Assembly: GCA_001464935.1 (NCBI GenBank)
Contig: LNEL01000038.1
Span: 1-64,000, forward strand
DNA length: 64,000 nucleotides
Direction of reading: 5' to 3'
Source: Gammaproteobacteria bacterium Ga0077536
GTDB lineage: Bacteria > Pseudomonadota > Gammaproteobacteria > Ga0077536
Part shown: positions 40,648 through 51,799 of the stretch, piece by piece
How positions within the stretch are numbered: position 1 is the first letter of the stretch
How the letters are laid out: each line of letters opens with the position of its first letter
Position numbers and translations under genes: made by a program
Notes under the pieces: model-generated
Databases searched by the model: none
Told to the model about the DNA's origin: nothing
What the model saw: only the letters and a program-made list of their open reading frames with translations

Positions 40648-41448
40648 TCAGGGCGCGGGGGTCGGCAGCAGGCCCTGCGCCTGCTGCAGTTTCTTGAGCT
40701 CGCCGGACGTCTCGAGTTCGGCGATCACTGCATCGACGAGTTCAAGCAGCGCCGGATTGTCTTTCGGCACGGCAACGGCGACGGGTGAATGAGACAGGGC
40801 CCGGGAACGACTCAGGCGGCCGGGGTGGCCGGCGAGATAGACATCGATGTTGACGGCTTCACTCAGCAGGCCGTCGACAGTGCCCGCCTCGATCGCCACC
40901 GCGGCCTGATCGAAGCTGTCGAACTCGACAATCTGCTCGGGCGTCCGGCCACCGCCGATGTCATCGAACGCCTGCGCCGGCCCCGCGTCATTGCGCGCGA
41001 TCACGCCGATGCGCCGGCCGCCGACGTCGGCCGCCGTGCGGATCGCCCCGCCCACCTGTTGCATCACCGCGCTCGACGCCTCGAAGTAGGGTCGCGAAAA
41101 ATCGACCTGCTCGCGCAGCCCTGCGCTGGGCCGCAACATCGAGATCGCCAGGTCGACGCGACCGTCGACGACCGCCGGCACACGTTCAGGCTTGCGCATG
41201 AGCTTGATCTCGAGCTTTGCCGGATCGCCGAGCAGTTTCGCGGCCAGCGCACGCGCGATCGCGAGTTCGAAGTCACGCTTGTTGAAGTGGGCCGGATCCT
41301 TGTGTGCCGCACGCGCCGGGTTGCCTTCGTTCTTCACGCTGACAATCAGCCGATCGCGCTCGCGGATGCGGGCGAGCACCTCGTCAGCCGCGCTGGCCTG
41401 GGTCATCAGCAGCGCATTCAGCAACAGGATCGTGAGCAGGCTTTTCAT
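40648..41448 (-). CDS. Periplasmic solute-binding protein (amino-acid ABC type)
   Basis: 266-residue SBP_bac_3 protein. It has the signal peptide MKSLLTILLLNALLMTQASA with cleavage before AD; then LIVSVKNEGNP, FELAIARALAAKLLG, VPAVVDGRVDLAISMLRPSAGLREQVDFSRPYFEASSAVM and GVIARNDAG are the usual ligand-binding segments. No permease or ATPase genes are adjacent, so it is an orphan binding protein or sensor. It is convergent with the hmg operon, ending 15 bp after DUF2783. Confidence 0.88.
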   Translation of the reverse strand: MKSLLTILLLNALLMTQASAADEVLARIRERDRLIVSVKNEGNPARAAHKDPAHFNKRDFELAIARALAAKLLGDPAKLEIKLMRKPERVPAVVDGRVDLAISMLRPSAGLREQVDFSRPYFEASSAVMQQVGGAIRTAADVGGRRIGVIARNDAGPAQAFDDIGGGRTPEQIVEFDSFDQAAVAIEAGTVDGLLSEAVNIDVYLAGHPGRLSRSRALSHSPVAVAVPKDNPALLELVDAVIAELETSGELKKLQQAQGLLPTPAP

Positions 41449-41944
41449 TCAGTGACGGTTCCGGTGTGCATGACGGGGGCGGTCATTATGCCGCAGCCCC
41501 GGCCCGACCGGCCGGCCCGGCACCGTATCACCAACCTGATCCGGCACACCCACGGGCGGTGCTGACATGCATAGCCCGCGTGCCTGATTCTTCGATGTTC
41601 TCTGTGTGTTCGATGGCTGTCGCGTGAACTCCCCGGCGCAGACGCCGCCGTGGAGGGAAGAAATTCAGCCACGGAGACACGGAGGGCACGGAGGGCACGG
41701 AGGAAAGAGGGAGAAGATATTGATGGATTGGTGCCGCCGTGGCGTGTTGGCAGCCTTCGGGGGCGCCGGGCGTCAGAGCCCCCTCCGAACAGGCTGGCGA
41801 CTATCGAAACATCATGTTTCCCCTTCGTGCCTTCTCCTTCTTTCCTCCGTGCCCTCCGTGTCTCCGTGGCTGAATTCGATTTCGATGTGCCCCGCATCCA
41901 CTCGCGGCGCGAGTCTGTCGAACCGAAGGGTTCTCGCCAGGACT
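41449..41944. other. Intergenic region carrying an inverted-repeat element, no gene
   Basis: Between the solute-binding protein and the tRNA terminator. It contains the ACGGAG inverted-repeat element described separately (41663-41875). Open frames here translate to low-complexity strings such as SATETRRARR and FLRALRVSVAEF that come from the repeat arms, not from a gene. Confidence 0.7.
41663..41875. repeat. Dispersed-type inverted-repeat element (CCACGGAG arms)
   Basis: Left arm 41663-41716 and right arm 41831-41875 are inverted copies beginning ATTCAGCCACGGAGACACGG and ending AGAAG. The left arm has one extra 9-bp GGCACGGAG unit (three ACGGAG-type steps in tandem); otherwise only one base differs. 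About 114 bp of unrelated sequence lies between. I recall arms of this kind as dispersed repeats in other bacterial genomes. No transposase is encoded. Confidence 0.75.
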
Positions 41945-42024
41945 TCTCTCTCCGCCAGATCCAGGCAAATAAAAAAGGGCCCTCGGGGGCCCTTTTTTAT
42001 TTGCCTGGATCTGGCGGAGAGAGA
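41945..42024. terminator. Very long bidirectional terminator including the tRNA 3' end
   Basis: Perfect 38-bp inverted repeat (41945-41982 / 41987-42024) with loop TCGG. The core is AAAAAAGGGCCC/GGGCCCTTTTTT, a strong intrinsic terminator in both directions. The outer 13 bp of the right arm are the last bases of the tRNA-Ser gene (CTCTCTCCGCCA on the minus strand), so an inverted copy of the tRNA 3' end lies on the far side. Confidence 0.9.
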
Positions 42025-42104
42025 GGGATTCGAACCCTCGATAGAGCTTTTGACCCTATACTCCCTTAGCAGGGGAGCGCCTTCAGCCACTCGGCCATCT
42101 CTCC
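42012..42104 (-). tRNA. tRNA-Ser(GCU)
   Basis: 93-nt gene with CCA encoded. Acceptor stem GGAGAGA/TCTCTCC, D arm with GAGTGGCTGAAGGC, anticodon stem CTCCC/GGGAG around CTGCTAA (anticodon GCT, reading AGC/AGU), a long class II variable arm (TATAGGGTCAAAAGCTCTATCG) and T arm GAGGGTTCGAATCCCTC. The long variable arm and the G after the acceptor confirm serine. It follows csrA, as in many gammaproteobacteria. Confidence 0.98.
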
Positions 42105-42163
42105 GGGACGCGCAGGATAACCGGCGCGACGGACGGCCGTAAAGCGAAGTGAGCGTGCGGGTG

Positions 42164-42358
42164 CTATTCGGCGGCGCCGACCGCCCGATCCGAGTTCTCC
42201 TGCTGGATGCGTTGATAGATTTCTTCGCGATGAACCGCAACGTCCTTCGGTGCGTTGACGCCGATGCGAACCTGGTTGCCCTTGATGCCGAGCACCGTCA
42301 CGTTGACTTCGTCGCCGATCATCAGCGACTCGCCAACCCGTCTTGTCAGAATGAGCAT
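42164..42358 (-). CDS. csrA: Carbon storage regulator CsrA
   Basis: 64-residue RNA-binding dimer. [51 protein letters not shown] is the standard CsrA/RsmA sequence with the RNA-contacting L4, R6/R7 and R44 region intact; a short C-terminal tail follows. It represses or stabilises mRNAs with GGA motifs and typically restrains glycogen synthesis, which matters here given the glycogen locus. GGAGAAAAGG precedes the ATG. It lies between lysC and tRNA-Ser. Confidence 0.97.
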   Translation of the reverse strand: MLILTRRVGESLMIGDEVNVTVLGIKGNQVRIGVNAPKDVAVHREEIYQRIQQENSDRAVGAAE

Positions 42359-42660
42359 GTCCTTTTCTCCAAACCTGCTGCGTGGACTCAGTTTGTACTA
42401 GTCTCGGGCCGCCTAGTCCCGCGAGGTTGGTGGGCGCCGACCGGGGTCAGCAAGCCATCCGTGCCTTGCGTGGCTGTAAGCCTCTAAGCGCTTTTCCCCC
42501 GGGCATGCCCGTCTGTTGCCTGCCCGCTTGCCACGTCCGCTGTAACGATAACTTTATGTACTTCCATGTCGGCCTCAAGGCCAGATGCTTCCATCAGTGA
42601 AGCCATTCTAGCGGAGCGAAATCCGGAAATCTTGATAACAAGCGTAAATTCCGGAGCGCT
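42359..42660. other. csrA leader and lysC-csrA spacer
   Basis: 302-bp spacer without a gene. TAGAAT on the minus strand (42605-42610) is a possible -10 for csrA, which would give a leader of about 240 nt; the matching -35 is poor. TCCGGAA/TTCCGGA inverted copies lie near 42622 and 42650. A lysC terminator was not recognised. Confidence 0.35.
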
Positions 42661-43881
42661 TCAGGCCGGGCCGGCCAGGCCGAATTCTGCGTGCAGTGCA
42701 CGCACGCCGAGCTCCGCGTACTTCTCGTCGACGACCACGGAAATCTTGATTTCGGACGTCGAAATCATCTGGATGTTGATGCCTTCGGCGGCCAGCGCGC
42801 CGAACGCCCGGCTCGCAATGCCGGCGTGCGAACGCATGCCGACGCCCACCAGCGACACCTTCACGATCTTGCGGTCGCCGGTGACGTTGCGCGCCTGCAG
42901 GGTCGCCGCGCTCTGCTGCAGGATCGCCAGCGCCTTGTCGTAGTCGTTGCGGTGGACCGTGAAGGTGAAGTCGGTCGAGCCGTCCGCCCCGGTGTTCTGC
43001 ACGATCATGTCGACTTCGATGTTCGCTGCCGCAATCGCGCCCAGGATGGCGCTCGCGATGCCCGGCCGGTCCGGCACGCCCGTGATGGTCAGTTTCGCCT
43101 CGTCCCGGTTCAGGGTGACGCCGGAAATCAGTGCGGCTTCCATGATGTTCTCCTCAGTCGTGATCAAGGTGCCCGGACCGTCCTCGAACGAGGACAGCAC
43201 GCGCAGCGAGACCTGGTATTTGCTCGCGAATTCAACGGAACGAATCTGCAGCACCTTGGCGCCGAGACTCGCCATTTCGAGCATTTCCTCATAGGTGATG
43301 CGGTCGAGGCGCCGGGCCTCCGGCACGATGCGCGGGTCGGTCGTGTAGACGCCGTCGACATCGGTGTAGATCTGGCACTCGTCGGCCTTCAGCGCCGCGG
43401 CCATCGCCACCGCGGTGGTATCCGAGCCGCCGCGGCCGAGCGTGGTGATGCTGCCGTTGGGGTCGACGCCCTGGAAACCGGCAATCACCACCACCTTGCC
43501 CAGCGCGAGGTCTTCGCGGACCGGTGCGGCATCGATGTCGACGATCCGCGCCTTGTTGTACGCCGTGTCCGTGAGGATCTTGACCTGCGCGCCGGTGTAG
43601 GACACCGCGGGCACGCCGCAGGCTTCGAGCGCCATCGCCATCAGGCCGATCGTGACCTGTTCGCCGGTCGACAGCACGACGTCGAGTTCGCGGGCCGACG
43701 GTGGATTCTGGATTGCGCGTGCAAGGCCGAGCAGGCGATCGGTTTCGCCCGACATTGCCGACACGACGACCACCACCGAGTGCCCCTGCGCGACAGTGCG
43801 CTTCACGCGCTCGGCGACCGCCTGGATGCGTTCCGGCTTGCCCACGGAGGTGCCACCGTACTTCTGGACTATCAGACTCAT
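42661..43881 (-). CDS. lysC: Aspartate kinase
   Basis: 406-residue aspartokinase, the first step of lysine, threonine and methionine synthesis. The N-terminus SLIVQKYGGTSVGKPERIQAVAERV holds the ATP motif, RGGSDTTAVAMAAAL lies at about 150, YTDVDGVYTTDPR at about 172, and two C-terminal ACT domains (LNRDEAKLTITGVPDRPGIAS; VSLVGVGMRSHAGIASRAFGAL) bind inhibitory amino acids. Length fits the single-function class. It lies between alaS and csrA. Confidence 0.96.
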   Translation of the reverse strand: MSLIVQKYGGTSVGKPERIQAVAERVKRTVAQGHSVVVVVSAMSGETDRLLGLARAIQNPPSARELDVVLSTGEQVTIGLMAMALEACGVPAVSYTGAQVKILTDTAYNKARIVDIDAAPVREDLALGKVVVIAGFQGVDPNGSITTLGRGGSDTTAVAMAAALKADECQIYTDVDGVYTTDPRIVPEARRLDRITYEEMLEMASLGAKVLQIRSVEFASKYQVSLRVLSSFEDGPGTLITTEENIMEAALISGVTLNRDEAKLTITGVPDRPGIASAILGAIAAANIEVDMIVQNTGADGSTDFTFTVHRNDYDKALAILQQSAATLQARNVTGDRKIVKVSLVGVGMRSHAGIASRAFGALAAEGINIQMISTSEIKISVVVDEKYAELGVRALHAEFGLAGPA

Positions 43882-44101
43882 ACCCTATCCTGCCTACCTT
43901 GCTGTGCTGTCGTCCGGCGCGGCGCGGCCGCGACCTCTGGTCCTCGACCGTGTGGCGAGCGGTACGACGGAAAAGCGTGCCTGGCCTACCCGCCCGCGCG
44001 AGCGCTGCCGCCCTCGCGGGAGCAGGCCCCCTGCGGCACCTCCGCGCTCGTTCAGGCGGTCGCCGGCGCGGCGACGGCGCTGCTCTCGGCCCGCGAGCGC
44101 C
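43882..44101. other. Spacer between alaS and lysC, nothing recognised
   Basis: 220 bp of GC-rich sequence between two genes on the minus strand. No terminator with T-tract, no promoter I would defend and no small gene. Confidence 0.4.
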
Positions 44102-46729
44102 TCAGGCGAGGCGCTCGACCACCCAGGCCTTGATGCTCGCCAGGGCCGCCGGCAGCGCGGCTGCATCAGGCCCGCCGGCCTGCGCGAGATCCGGCCGTCC
44201 ACCGCCCTTGCCTCCGACCTGCCCGGCGACGAAGTTCGCGAGCTGGCCCGCGTTGACCTTGCCAACGAGATCCTTCGTGACGCCCACGACGAACTTGGCC
44301 TTGCCGTCCTCGACCGTTGCGAGCGCGATCACGGCCGGCGCGAGCTTGTCCTTCAGGCGATCCATCGCTTCGCGCAGCGTATTGGCGTCCGCGCCTTCGA
44401 GCGTCTGCACCAGCAGCTTCGCCGGGCCGATCTGCTCGGCGGCGTCGGCTGCATCGCGGCCACCGCCACCAGCGGCGAGCCTGGCTTTCAGCGCCTGCAG
44501 TTCCTTGTCCTGCGCCCGCAAACGCTCGGCGAGTTGCGCGACCTTGGTCGCGGCATCGTCCGCGCCACCGCTTTTCACGAGGCCCGCGATTCTTCGCAAA
44601 GTTGCTTCGTTGCGCAAGGTGTAATCCAGCGCAGCGGCGCCGGTGACGGCTTCGATACGCCGCACGCCGGCTGCGACGCCGCCTTCCGAGACGATGCGGA
44701 AAAGCCCGATGTCTCCGGTGCGCGCGACATGGGTGCCGCCGCACAGTTCGACCGAAAAATCCCCCATCTTCAGCACCCGGACCTCGTCCCCGTACTTTTC
44801 GCCGAACAGCGCCATCGCGCCGGCCTCGAGCGCCTGGCGGTAGTTCATCAGTTTCGTGTCGACCGGGTGGTTCGCGCGCACCTCCTGATTCACGAGCGCT
44901 TCGATGGCGACCAGTTCCTCGGCGGTCACCGCGCCCGTGTGCGCGAAATCGAAGCGCAGGCGTTCCGGGTTCACGAGCGAGCCCTTCTGTTCGACGTGGC
45001 TGCCGAGCACCTGGCGCAGCGCCGCGTGCAGGAGGTGCGTCGCCGAATGATTGGACCGCGTCGGCACGCGACGGGTGTCGTCGACTTCGGCCCGCACTTC
45101 GTCGCCGACGGCGAGCCGGCCCAGTTTCAGCTGGCCCAGGTGCAGGTGCAGGCCGCCCTGCTTGCGGGTGTCCGCGACGTCGAACAGCGCCTCGCCGCTG
45201 ACCAGCCGGCCGTGGTCGCCGACCTGGCCACCGGATTCGGCGTAGAACGGCGTGCGATCGAGCACGATGACGCCGGTCGCGCCGGCCTCCAGCGCGCTGA
45301 CGGGCTGGCCGTCGCGAAACAGGCCCGTGACACGCGCGCCGGCGAGAGCCGTGGTGTCGTAGCCGGCGAAGTCCTGCGCGTGGCCGAGGGCGGCGAGCGC
45401 GTCGCCGGCAATCGCGTGGGAGGTGTCGACGTTCGCAAAGTGGCTCGCCGCGCGTGCGCGTTCACGCTGCGCGTCCATCGCCGCCTCGTAGGCCGCCATG
45501 TCGATCGACAGCCCGCGCTCGCGCGCGATGTCGTTGGTCAGGTCGACCGGGAAGCCGTAGGTGTCGTTCAGCTTGAACGCGAGCTCGCCCGGGATCACCC
45601 TGCTGCCGAGTTCGCCGACGGCGTGCTCGAAGATTTTGAGTCCCTGCTCCAGCGTTTCGGCGAAGCGCTCTTCTTCCTGCTTGAGCACGTCGACGATGCG
45701 CGGGCTGCGCTCGACCAGTTGCGGATAGGCCTGCCCCATCTCGCGGGCGAGCGGCGCGACGAGTCGATGGAAGAACGGATCCTTGAAACCGAGCTTGTTG
45801 CCGTGGCGCAGCGCGCGCCGCATGATTCGGCGCAGCACGTAACCGCGGCCTTCGTTGCTCGGGATCACGCCGTCCATCACCAGGAAGGCGCAGGCGCGGA
45901 TGTGATCGGCAATGACGCGCAGCGATGCCGATTCGCCGAGATCACCCGGCGCGATGTCGCGGATCGCGGTGATCAGGTGCCGGAAGAGATCGATGTCGTA
46001 GTTGTCGTGCACGCCCTGCAGCACGGCAGAGACGCGTTCGAGCCCCATGCCGGTGTCGACCGAGGGCTTCGGAATGCGCTTCATGTCGCCGTTCGCGCTG
46101 CGCTCGAACTGCATGAACACGAGATTCCAGATTTCGATGTAGCGGTCGCCGTCGGCGTCGGCTGTACCGGGCGGACCGCCGGCAACACCCGGACCGTGGT
46201 CGAAAAAGATTTCGGTGCACGGACCGCAGGGCCCCGTGTCACCCATCATCCAGAAATTGTCCTTCTCGCCGCAACGCGTGACGCGCGCGGGATCGACACC
46301 GATGTGACGGGTCCAGATGTCCGCCGCCTCATCGTCCGTTTCGAACACCGTGACCCACAGCCGGTCGGCCGGCAGGCCGAACTTCCCGGTCAACAGTTCC
46401 CAGGCGAATTCGATCGCTTCACGCTTGAAGTAATCGCCGAAGCTGAAATTGCCGAGCATCTCGAAGAAGGTGTGATGCCGGGCGGTGTAACCGACGTTGT
46501 CGAGATCGTTGTGCTTGCCGCCGGCCCGTACGCAGCGCTGGCTGCTCGTGGCGCGGCGGTTCGCACGGTCTTCGAGGCCCACGAACACGTCCTTGAACTG
46601 CACCATCCCCGCATTGGTGAACAGCAGCGACGGATCGTTGCCGGGCACGAGCGGACTGCTCGGCACGATTTCATGACCCTTGCTCGCGAAGTAGTCCAGG
46701 AAACCCTGGCGGATGTCGGCGCTTTTCAT
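44102..46729 (-). CDS. alaS: Alanyl-tRNA synthetase
   Basis: 875-residue class II synthetase. It has the N-terminal catalytic domain ([47 protein letters not shown]), the editing domain with zinc ligands [13 protein letters not shown] (H-x3-H) and [13 protein letters not shown] (C-x3-H), and a C-terminal DHHA1-type glycine-rich region ([31 protein letters not shown]). All expected blocks are intact. It lies 24 bp after recX. Confidence 0.98.
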   Translation of the reverse strand: MKSADIRQGFLDYFASKGHEIVPSSPLVPGNDPSLLFTNAGMVQFKDVFVGLEDRANRRATSSQRCVRAGGKHNDLDNVGYTARHHTFFEMLGNFSFGDYFKREAIEFAWELLTGKFGLPADRLWVTVFETDDEAADIWTRHIGVDPARVTRCGEKDNFWMMGDTGPCGPCTEIFFDHGPGVAGGPPGTADADGDRYIEIWNLVFMQFERSANGDMKRIPKPSVDTGMGLERVSAVLQGVHDNYDIDLFRHLITAIRDIAPGDLGESASLRVIADHIRACAFLVMDGVIPSNEGRGYVLRRIMRRALRHGNKLGFKDPFFHRLVAPLAREMGQAYPQLVERSPRIVDVLKQEEERFAETLEQGLKIFEHAVGELGSRVIPGELAFKLNDTYGFPVDLTNDIARERGLSIDMAAYEAAMDAQRERARAASHFANVDTSHAIAGDALAALGHAQDFAGYDTTALAGARVTGLFRDGQPVSALEAGATGVIVLDRTPFYAESGGQVGDHGRLVSGEALFDVADTRKQGGLHLHLGQLKLGRLAVGDEVRAEVDDTRRVPTRSNHSATHLLHAALRQVLGSHVEQKGSLVNPERLRFDFAHTGAVTAEELVAIEALVNQEVRANHPVDTKLMNYRQALEAGAMALFGEKYGDEVRVLKMGDFSVELCGGTHVARTGDIGLFRIVSEGGVAAGVRRIEAVTGAAALDYTLRNEATLRRIAGLVKSGGADDAATKVAQLAERLRAQDKELQALKARLAAGGGGRDAADAAEQIGPAKLLVQTLEGADANTLREAMDRLKDKLAPAVIALATVEDGKAKFVVGVTKDLVGKVNAGQLANFVAGQVGGKGGGRPDLAQAGGPDAAALPAALASIKAWVVERLA

Positions 46730-46753
46730 CGTTGAACGTGCTTTCGGCTTGGC

Positions 46754-47211
46754 TTAGTCCGTGTCGTCCGCAGCGCCCTTGAGGGCGGAGCGGATCTGCG
46801 CCGCAGTGAAGCCCCTGTATTCCAGGAAGCGCATCTGCCGGGCCCGCGTTTTCATATCGGCCGCCGGCGTGCGGAACTGGCGAACCAGGACCGCACGGGC
46901 GACGGCACTCCAGTCTTCCTCGACGCCGGCCAGCGCCGCCCGCACGGTTTCGTCCGGAATTCCGCGCTGACGCAATTCCTGGCCGATCCGCACCGGCCCC
47001 TGACCGCGGGAGATGCGGGAGCGCACGAACACTTCAACGAAGCGATCGTCGTCCTGCAGGTGCTGATCGGCAAGCTTGTCGAGCGCCTCGCCGACGACGC
47101 CGGCTTCGTGCCCGCGCCGGGTCAGCTTGCGTTCGAGTTCAGCACGGCTGTGCTCGCGGCGCGCAAGCGCCGCCAGTGCCTGGCCGCGGGCCGCTGCCGC
47201 CGGGTCGTCGC

Positions 47212-47215
<4 letters not shown>
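46754..47215 (-). CDS. recX: Regulatory protein RecX, probable CTG start overlapping recA
   Basis: 153-residue RecX, which binds RecA filaments and limits them. Homology ([73 protein letters not shown]...) begins well before the first conventional start in the frame (GTG 47032), which would remove the first helical repeat. No ATG, GTG or TTG exists in frame between there and the recA coding end. CTG at 47215 sits in a CTGA overlap with the recA stop and gives L/M-S-D-D-P as N-terminus, so translation is probably coupled to recA. Confidence 0.85.
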
Positions 47216-48246
<1,031 letters not shown>

Positions 48247-48309
48247 GGTTCTCCCCCGGGATTTTGATGACTGTTGGTCGACGCGTCGAGAGCCGAAACG
48301 GCCCGGCGA

Positions 48310-48867
48310 TTATCGCACAGGTGGGCGCGCTGTTTCACCGCAGAACACGGGGCGAAGCGGCCATTTCGCGCGACTTTCGTAGCGCGTGCCGGCGGCGCCG
48401 CGCACGGACTCGACGAGCGCGAATTCGGTCACCGTCCAGCGCACCGGGGTGATGGCCTGCGGTAGCGCCAGCGCGTCGACGTCGCGTGCGATGGTCAGGT
48501 GGCACCGGAACGCCTGGCGATCACAGGGCAGACCTGCGGCGTCCAGGCTGCTGCGCAGCGCGCCGGCCAGCGCTGTCAGCGCCGGCGGTACCTGCGCGGG
48601 GCCGAGCCAGGCCACCCGCGCCCGCTCGAACCAGCCGGCGTGATCGAAATCGAGCACGAAGGGTGTCCCCGTCGTGACGCGCGCCGCGGCCTCGGCGCAG
48701 GCGGTCGCGTCGACCGCGCCCATGAACGCGAGGGTCACATGCAGATTGCCGGCCGGCAGCGGACGACCGGCCGGGTAACGCACGTCGGCCGCCGCCGCCG
48801 CCAGTGCCGAGGCCACCGCGGGCGGCGGCATCAACGCGAAGAACAGCCGCGCGGCGCGTGGCCTCAT
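48310..48867 (-). CDS. thpR: RNA 2',3'-cyclic phosphodiesterase
   Basis: 185-residue 2H phosphoesterase (LigT/ThpR). The two catalytic H-x-T-x motifs are HVTLAF (~38) and HLTIAR (~122). It opens 2',3'-cyclic phosphates on RNA ends. The start at 48867 (MRPRAARLFFALMPP) overlaps the pncC stop by 4 bp (ATGA). It ends just before the recA promoter. Confidence 0.9.
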   Translation of the reverse strand: MRPRAARLFFALMPPPAVASALAAAAADVRYPAGRPLPAGNLHVTLAFMGAVDATACAEAAARVTTGTPFVLDFDHAGWFERARVAWLGPAQVPPALTALAGALRSSLDAAGLPCDRQAFRCHLTIARDVDALALPQAITPVRWTVTEFALVESVRGAAGTRYESRAKWPLRPVFCGETARPPVR

Positions 48868-49373
48868 GCCGGCTGGCGGCCCTCCGCGAGACCGATGAGG
48901 TCCGCGAGCGCCCGGAGCACGGTCTGCTCGCGCACGGCGCCGCGGTCGCCCTCGAAGCGCCGCACGCACGCGCGGGGCGCCTCGCCGGTCATGGCGTAGC
49001 CGAACCAGACAGTGCCGACCGGCTTCTCCGCACTGCCGCCGGTGGGCCCCGCGACGCCCGTCACCGCCACCGCGATCTGTGCCGCCGAACGCGCGAGCGC
49101 ACCGGCCGCCATCGCCATCGCCGTTGCGCCGCTGACCGCGCCGTGTGCGTCGAGCGTCGCGACGGGCACGCCGAGCAGGTCCATTTTCGCCGCGTTCGAA
49201 TACGTCACGAAGCCCCGATCGAACCAGGCGGAGCTGCCGCTGATGTCGGTGACCGCCGCGGCGATACCCCCGCCGGTGCAGGATTCCGCCGTCGCCAGCA
49301 GCCAGCCGCGGGCCTGCAGGCGCTCGCCGAGCGTGCGCGCGAGCGCGATCGATTCAGGTTCGGAATGGGCCAT
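48864..49373 (-). CDS. pncC: Nicotinamide-nucleotide amidohydrolase PncC (CinA C-terminal type)
   Basis: 169-residue protein of the CinA C-terminal family, deamidating NMN to nicotinate mononucleotide. Motifs are LLATAESCTGGGIAAAVTDISGSSAWFDRGFVTYSNAAK (catalytic Ser) and AVTGVAGPTGGSAEKPVGTVWFG. The start at 49373 (MAHSEPESIALA) is 4 bp after the tadA stop. It lies upstream of recA, as in many gammaproteobacteria. Confidence 0.94.
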   Translation of the reverse strand: MAHSEPESIALARTLGERLQARGWLLATAESCTGGGIAAAVTDISGSSAWFDRGFVTYSNAAKMDLLGVPVATLDAHGAVSGATAMAMAAGALARSAAQIAVAVTGVAGPTGGSAEKPVGTVWFGYAMTGEAPRACVRRFEGDRGAVREQTVLRALADLIGLAEGRQPA

Positions 49374-49377
49374 CGGA

Positions 49378-49956
<579 letters not shown>

Positions 49957-50787
49957 TCAGGCCTGCAGAAACGCCAGCAGATCCTCGTTCAGCATCGTCT
50001 TGTGCGTCTCGGCGAGGCCGTGCGGCGCGCCGGCGTAGACCTTGAACGTGGCCGCCGGCAGCAGGCGGCTGCTGGCCCGGCCGGCGGCGTCGATCGGCAC
50101 GATCTGATCGTCATCGCCATGGACGATCAGTGTCGGCTTGTCGAAACGCTGCAGGTCCGCGGTGAAATCGGTTTCGGAGAAGGCCTTGATGCAGTCATGG
50201 GCATTCTTGTGTCCGGCCATCATGCCCTGCAGCCAGAAGCTGTCGATCACGCCCTGTGAGCACGTGGCGCCCGGCCGGCTGAAGCCGAAGAACGGCCCCG
50301 AGGCCAGATCGCGATAGAGCTGCGAGCGATCGGCGAGGCTCGCGGCGCGGAGTTCGTCGAACACCTTCATCGGCAGTCCGCCCGGGTTGGCCGCCGTGCG
50401 CAGCATCAACGGCGGCACCGCCGAGATCAGGCCCACACGCGCCACACGGCCCGAGCCGTGGCGGCCGACGTAGCGCGCCACTTCACCGCCCCCGGTCGAA
50501 AAACCGAACAGCGACACCGCGTACAGATCGAGCGCCTCGATCAACTGTGCGAGATCGTCGGCATACTGATCCATGTCGTTGCCATGCCAGGGCTGACCCG
50601 AGCGCCCATGCCCTCGCCGATCGGGGGTCATGACCCGGTAGCCGTGCGTCGCGAGAAAGAACGCCTGGTGCTCCCAGCTGTCGGCGTTCAGCGGCCAGCC
50701 GTGACTGAGAATGACCGGGTGACCCTCGCGTGGCCCCCAGTCCCGGTAGAAGAGTTCGACATCGTCGCGGGTCGTGATCGTGGCCAT
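49957..50787 (-). CDS. Alpha/beta hydrolase (non-heme chloroperoxidase-like)
   Basis: 276-residue hydrolase. The oxyanion segment is [12 protein letters not shown] (~28), the nucleophile elbow [12 protein letters not shown] (Ser ~97), the acid Asp in [10 protein letters not shown] (~229) and the His in [10 protein letters not shown] (~257). The sequence resembles cofactor-free haloperoxidases/esterases; the natural substrate is unknown. The start at 50787 ([18 protein letters not shown]) has GGGAAGTC upstream. It stands alone 145 bp after the DUF6671 gene. Confidence 0.9.
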   Translation of the reverse strand: MATITTRDDVELFYRDWGPREGHPVILSHGWPLNADSWEHQAFFLATHGYRVMTPDRRGHGRSGQPWHGNDMDQYADDLAQLIEALDLYAVSLFGFSTGGGEVARYVGRHGSGRVARVGLISAVPPLMLRTAANPGGLPMKVFDELRAASLADRSQLYRDLASGPFFGFSRPGATCSQGVIDSFWLQGMMAGHKNAHDCIKAFSETDFTADLQRFDKPTLIVHGDDDQIVPIDAAGRASSRLLPAATFKVYAGAPHGLAETHKTMLNEDLLAFLQA

Positions 50788-50932
50788 GCAGACTTCCCTG
50801 TACGCGGCTGTGACCTTGAGGCTAGCAAACACGGGCCACCCGCAGCAGGCGATCGCGCATCGCCGCGGCCCGCGCCTACACCCAGCGTCGATCCCGCCTA
50901 CGCCGGTGCCGGACCGCCCGCGACTGCGCGCC

Positions 50933-51799
50933 TCATGGATTGCAGACGTCGCACCCCGCGGGGTCGGCCGCCGGGTCGGCGACCGGCCGCAGATCGGCAT
51001 GTCCGCACCCGACGCACTGCAGACGCTCGGCCCGCACTCGCCGGGTCGGCTGCCCGCAGGCCGCGCACGGCAGTCCCGGCACACGCTCGCCGACCACGAA
51101 GCCCGGTCGCCCGCAGACGGGGCAGCGGGACCACCAGTTCCGCACCAGATCGGCAGTCGCGCGCGCGATCGCCGCCATCCGCGTGGGATTGCGATCGGCG
51201 CGCATGTCGCTCTCGACGAACGCCGCCGGCGCGCGCATCAGCAGCCAGCGCACCGCATTGGCAAGCGCTGCCTCGGTGGAGAGATCCGTGAACAGTGCGC
51301 GTTGCGGCGCCGGGCGTCCCGACTCGCTGGCCATGGCCACGACGCCGTGTGCCGGAAATCCGATCCGACGGGCGAACGCCAGCGCCGTCGACACCTCACT
51401 GCAGAGCGCCTGCGCGTAGTTCGTGTCACTGCCAATGTCGTGCCCGGCGATCGAAAGACCGCGCTCGCGGTCGATCAGCAGCACCAGTTCCTGCGCGAAC
51501 GGCAGCAGCGGCATCGCGGGATGGGGGCCGAAGCTGCCTTCGCTCGCGAGGCCGACCCGGAGTGTCGGCGCCAGGCCGAACGCATCGGCAATCTTGGCCC
51601 GCGCCGCTGCAAGCGCTGTGCCCTGGCGCTCGACGCTGCGAGTGAAACTGCCGTGGCGATCCGTCTCGATCCCGGGCACGGTCATCACCTCGAGGCCGAG
51701 GGGCGCGAGGATCGGCGCCATCACCCGTTCCTTGCCGTGCATCGTCGCGAGCACGGCACGCTCACCGCTGTAGCGCCACGCCTCGGCCCCGCGCGCCAT
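50933..51799 (-). CDS. DUF6671-like protein, coupled to dabA
   Basis: 288-residue protein. The N-terminal part ([61 protein letters not shown] ... [10 protein letters not shown]) looks like an alpha/beta nucleotide-type domain. The C-terminal 70 residues hold a multi-cysteine zinc ribbon (CPVCG, CAACG, CVGCG, CDVCN). The start ATG shares its A with the dabA stop (TGATG), so the gene is in the dabB-dabA operon. I know DUF6671 only as a conserved family without assigned function; a link with bicarbonate uptake is inferred from context. Confidence 0.8.
   Translation of the reverse strand: MARGAEAWRYSGERAVLATMHGKERVMAPILAPLGLEVMTVPGIETDRHGSFTRSVERQGTALAAARAKIADAFGLAPTLRVGLASEGSFGPHPAMPLLPFAQELVLLIDRERGLSIAGHDIGSDTNYAQALCSEVSTALAFARRIGFPAHGVVAMASESGRPAPQRALFTDLSTEAALANAVRWLLMRAPAAFVESDMRADRNPTRMAAIARATADLVRNWWSRCPVCGRPGFVVGERVPGLPCAACGQPTRRVRAERLQCVGCGHADLRPVADPAADPAGCDVCNP

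Noticed and set aside
41663..41716. Tandem ACGGAG units as a CRISPR-like or VNTR array
   Set aside because: Only three short 9-bp steps with no unique spacers and an inverted partner 115 bp away; fits an inverted-repeat element instead.
41445..41897. 150-codon minus-strand frame in the repeat region
   Set aside because: Its sequence is the translation of the ACGGAG inverted arms (SATETRRARR, FLRALRVSVAEF), a frequent annotation artefact.
43652..46735. 1027-codon open frame on the plus strand across alaS
   Set aside because: Antisense to alaS, whose catalytic and editing motifs are intact; no recognisable protein sequence.
48247..48320. LexA (SOS) box before recA
   Set aside because: No CTGT-N8-ACAG or close variant was found; only a -10 GATAAT and weak -35 are visible.
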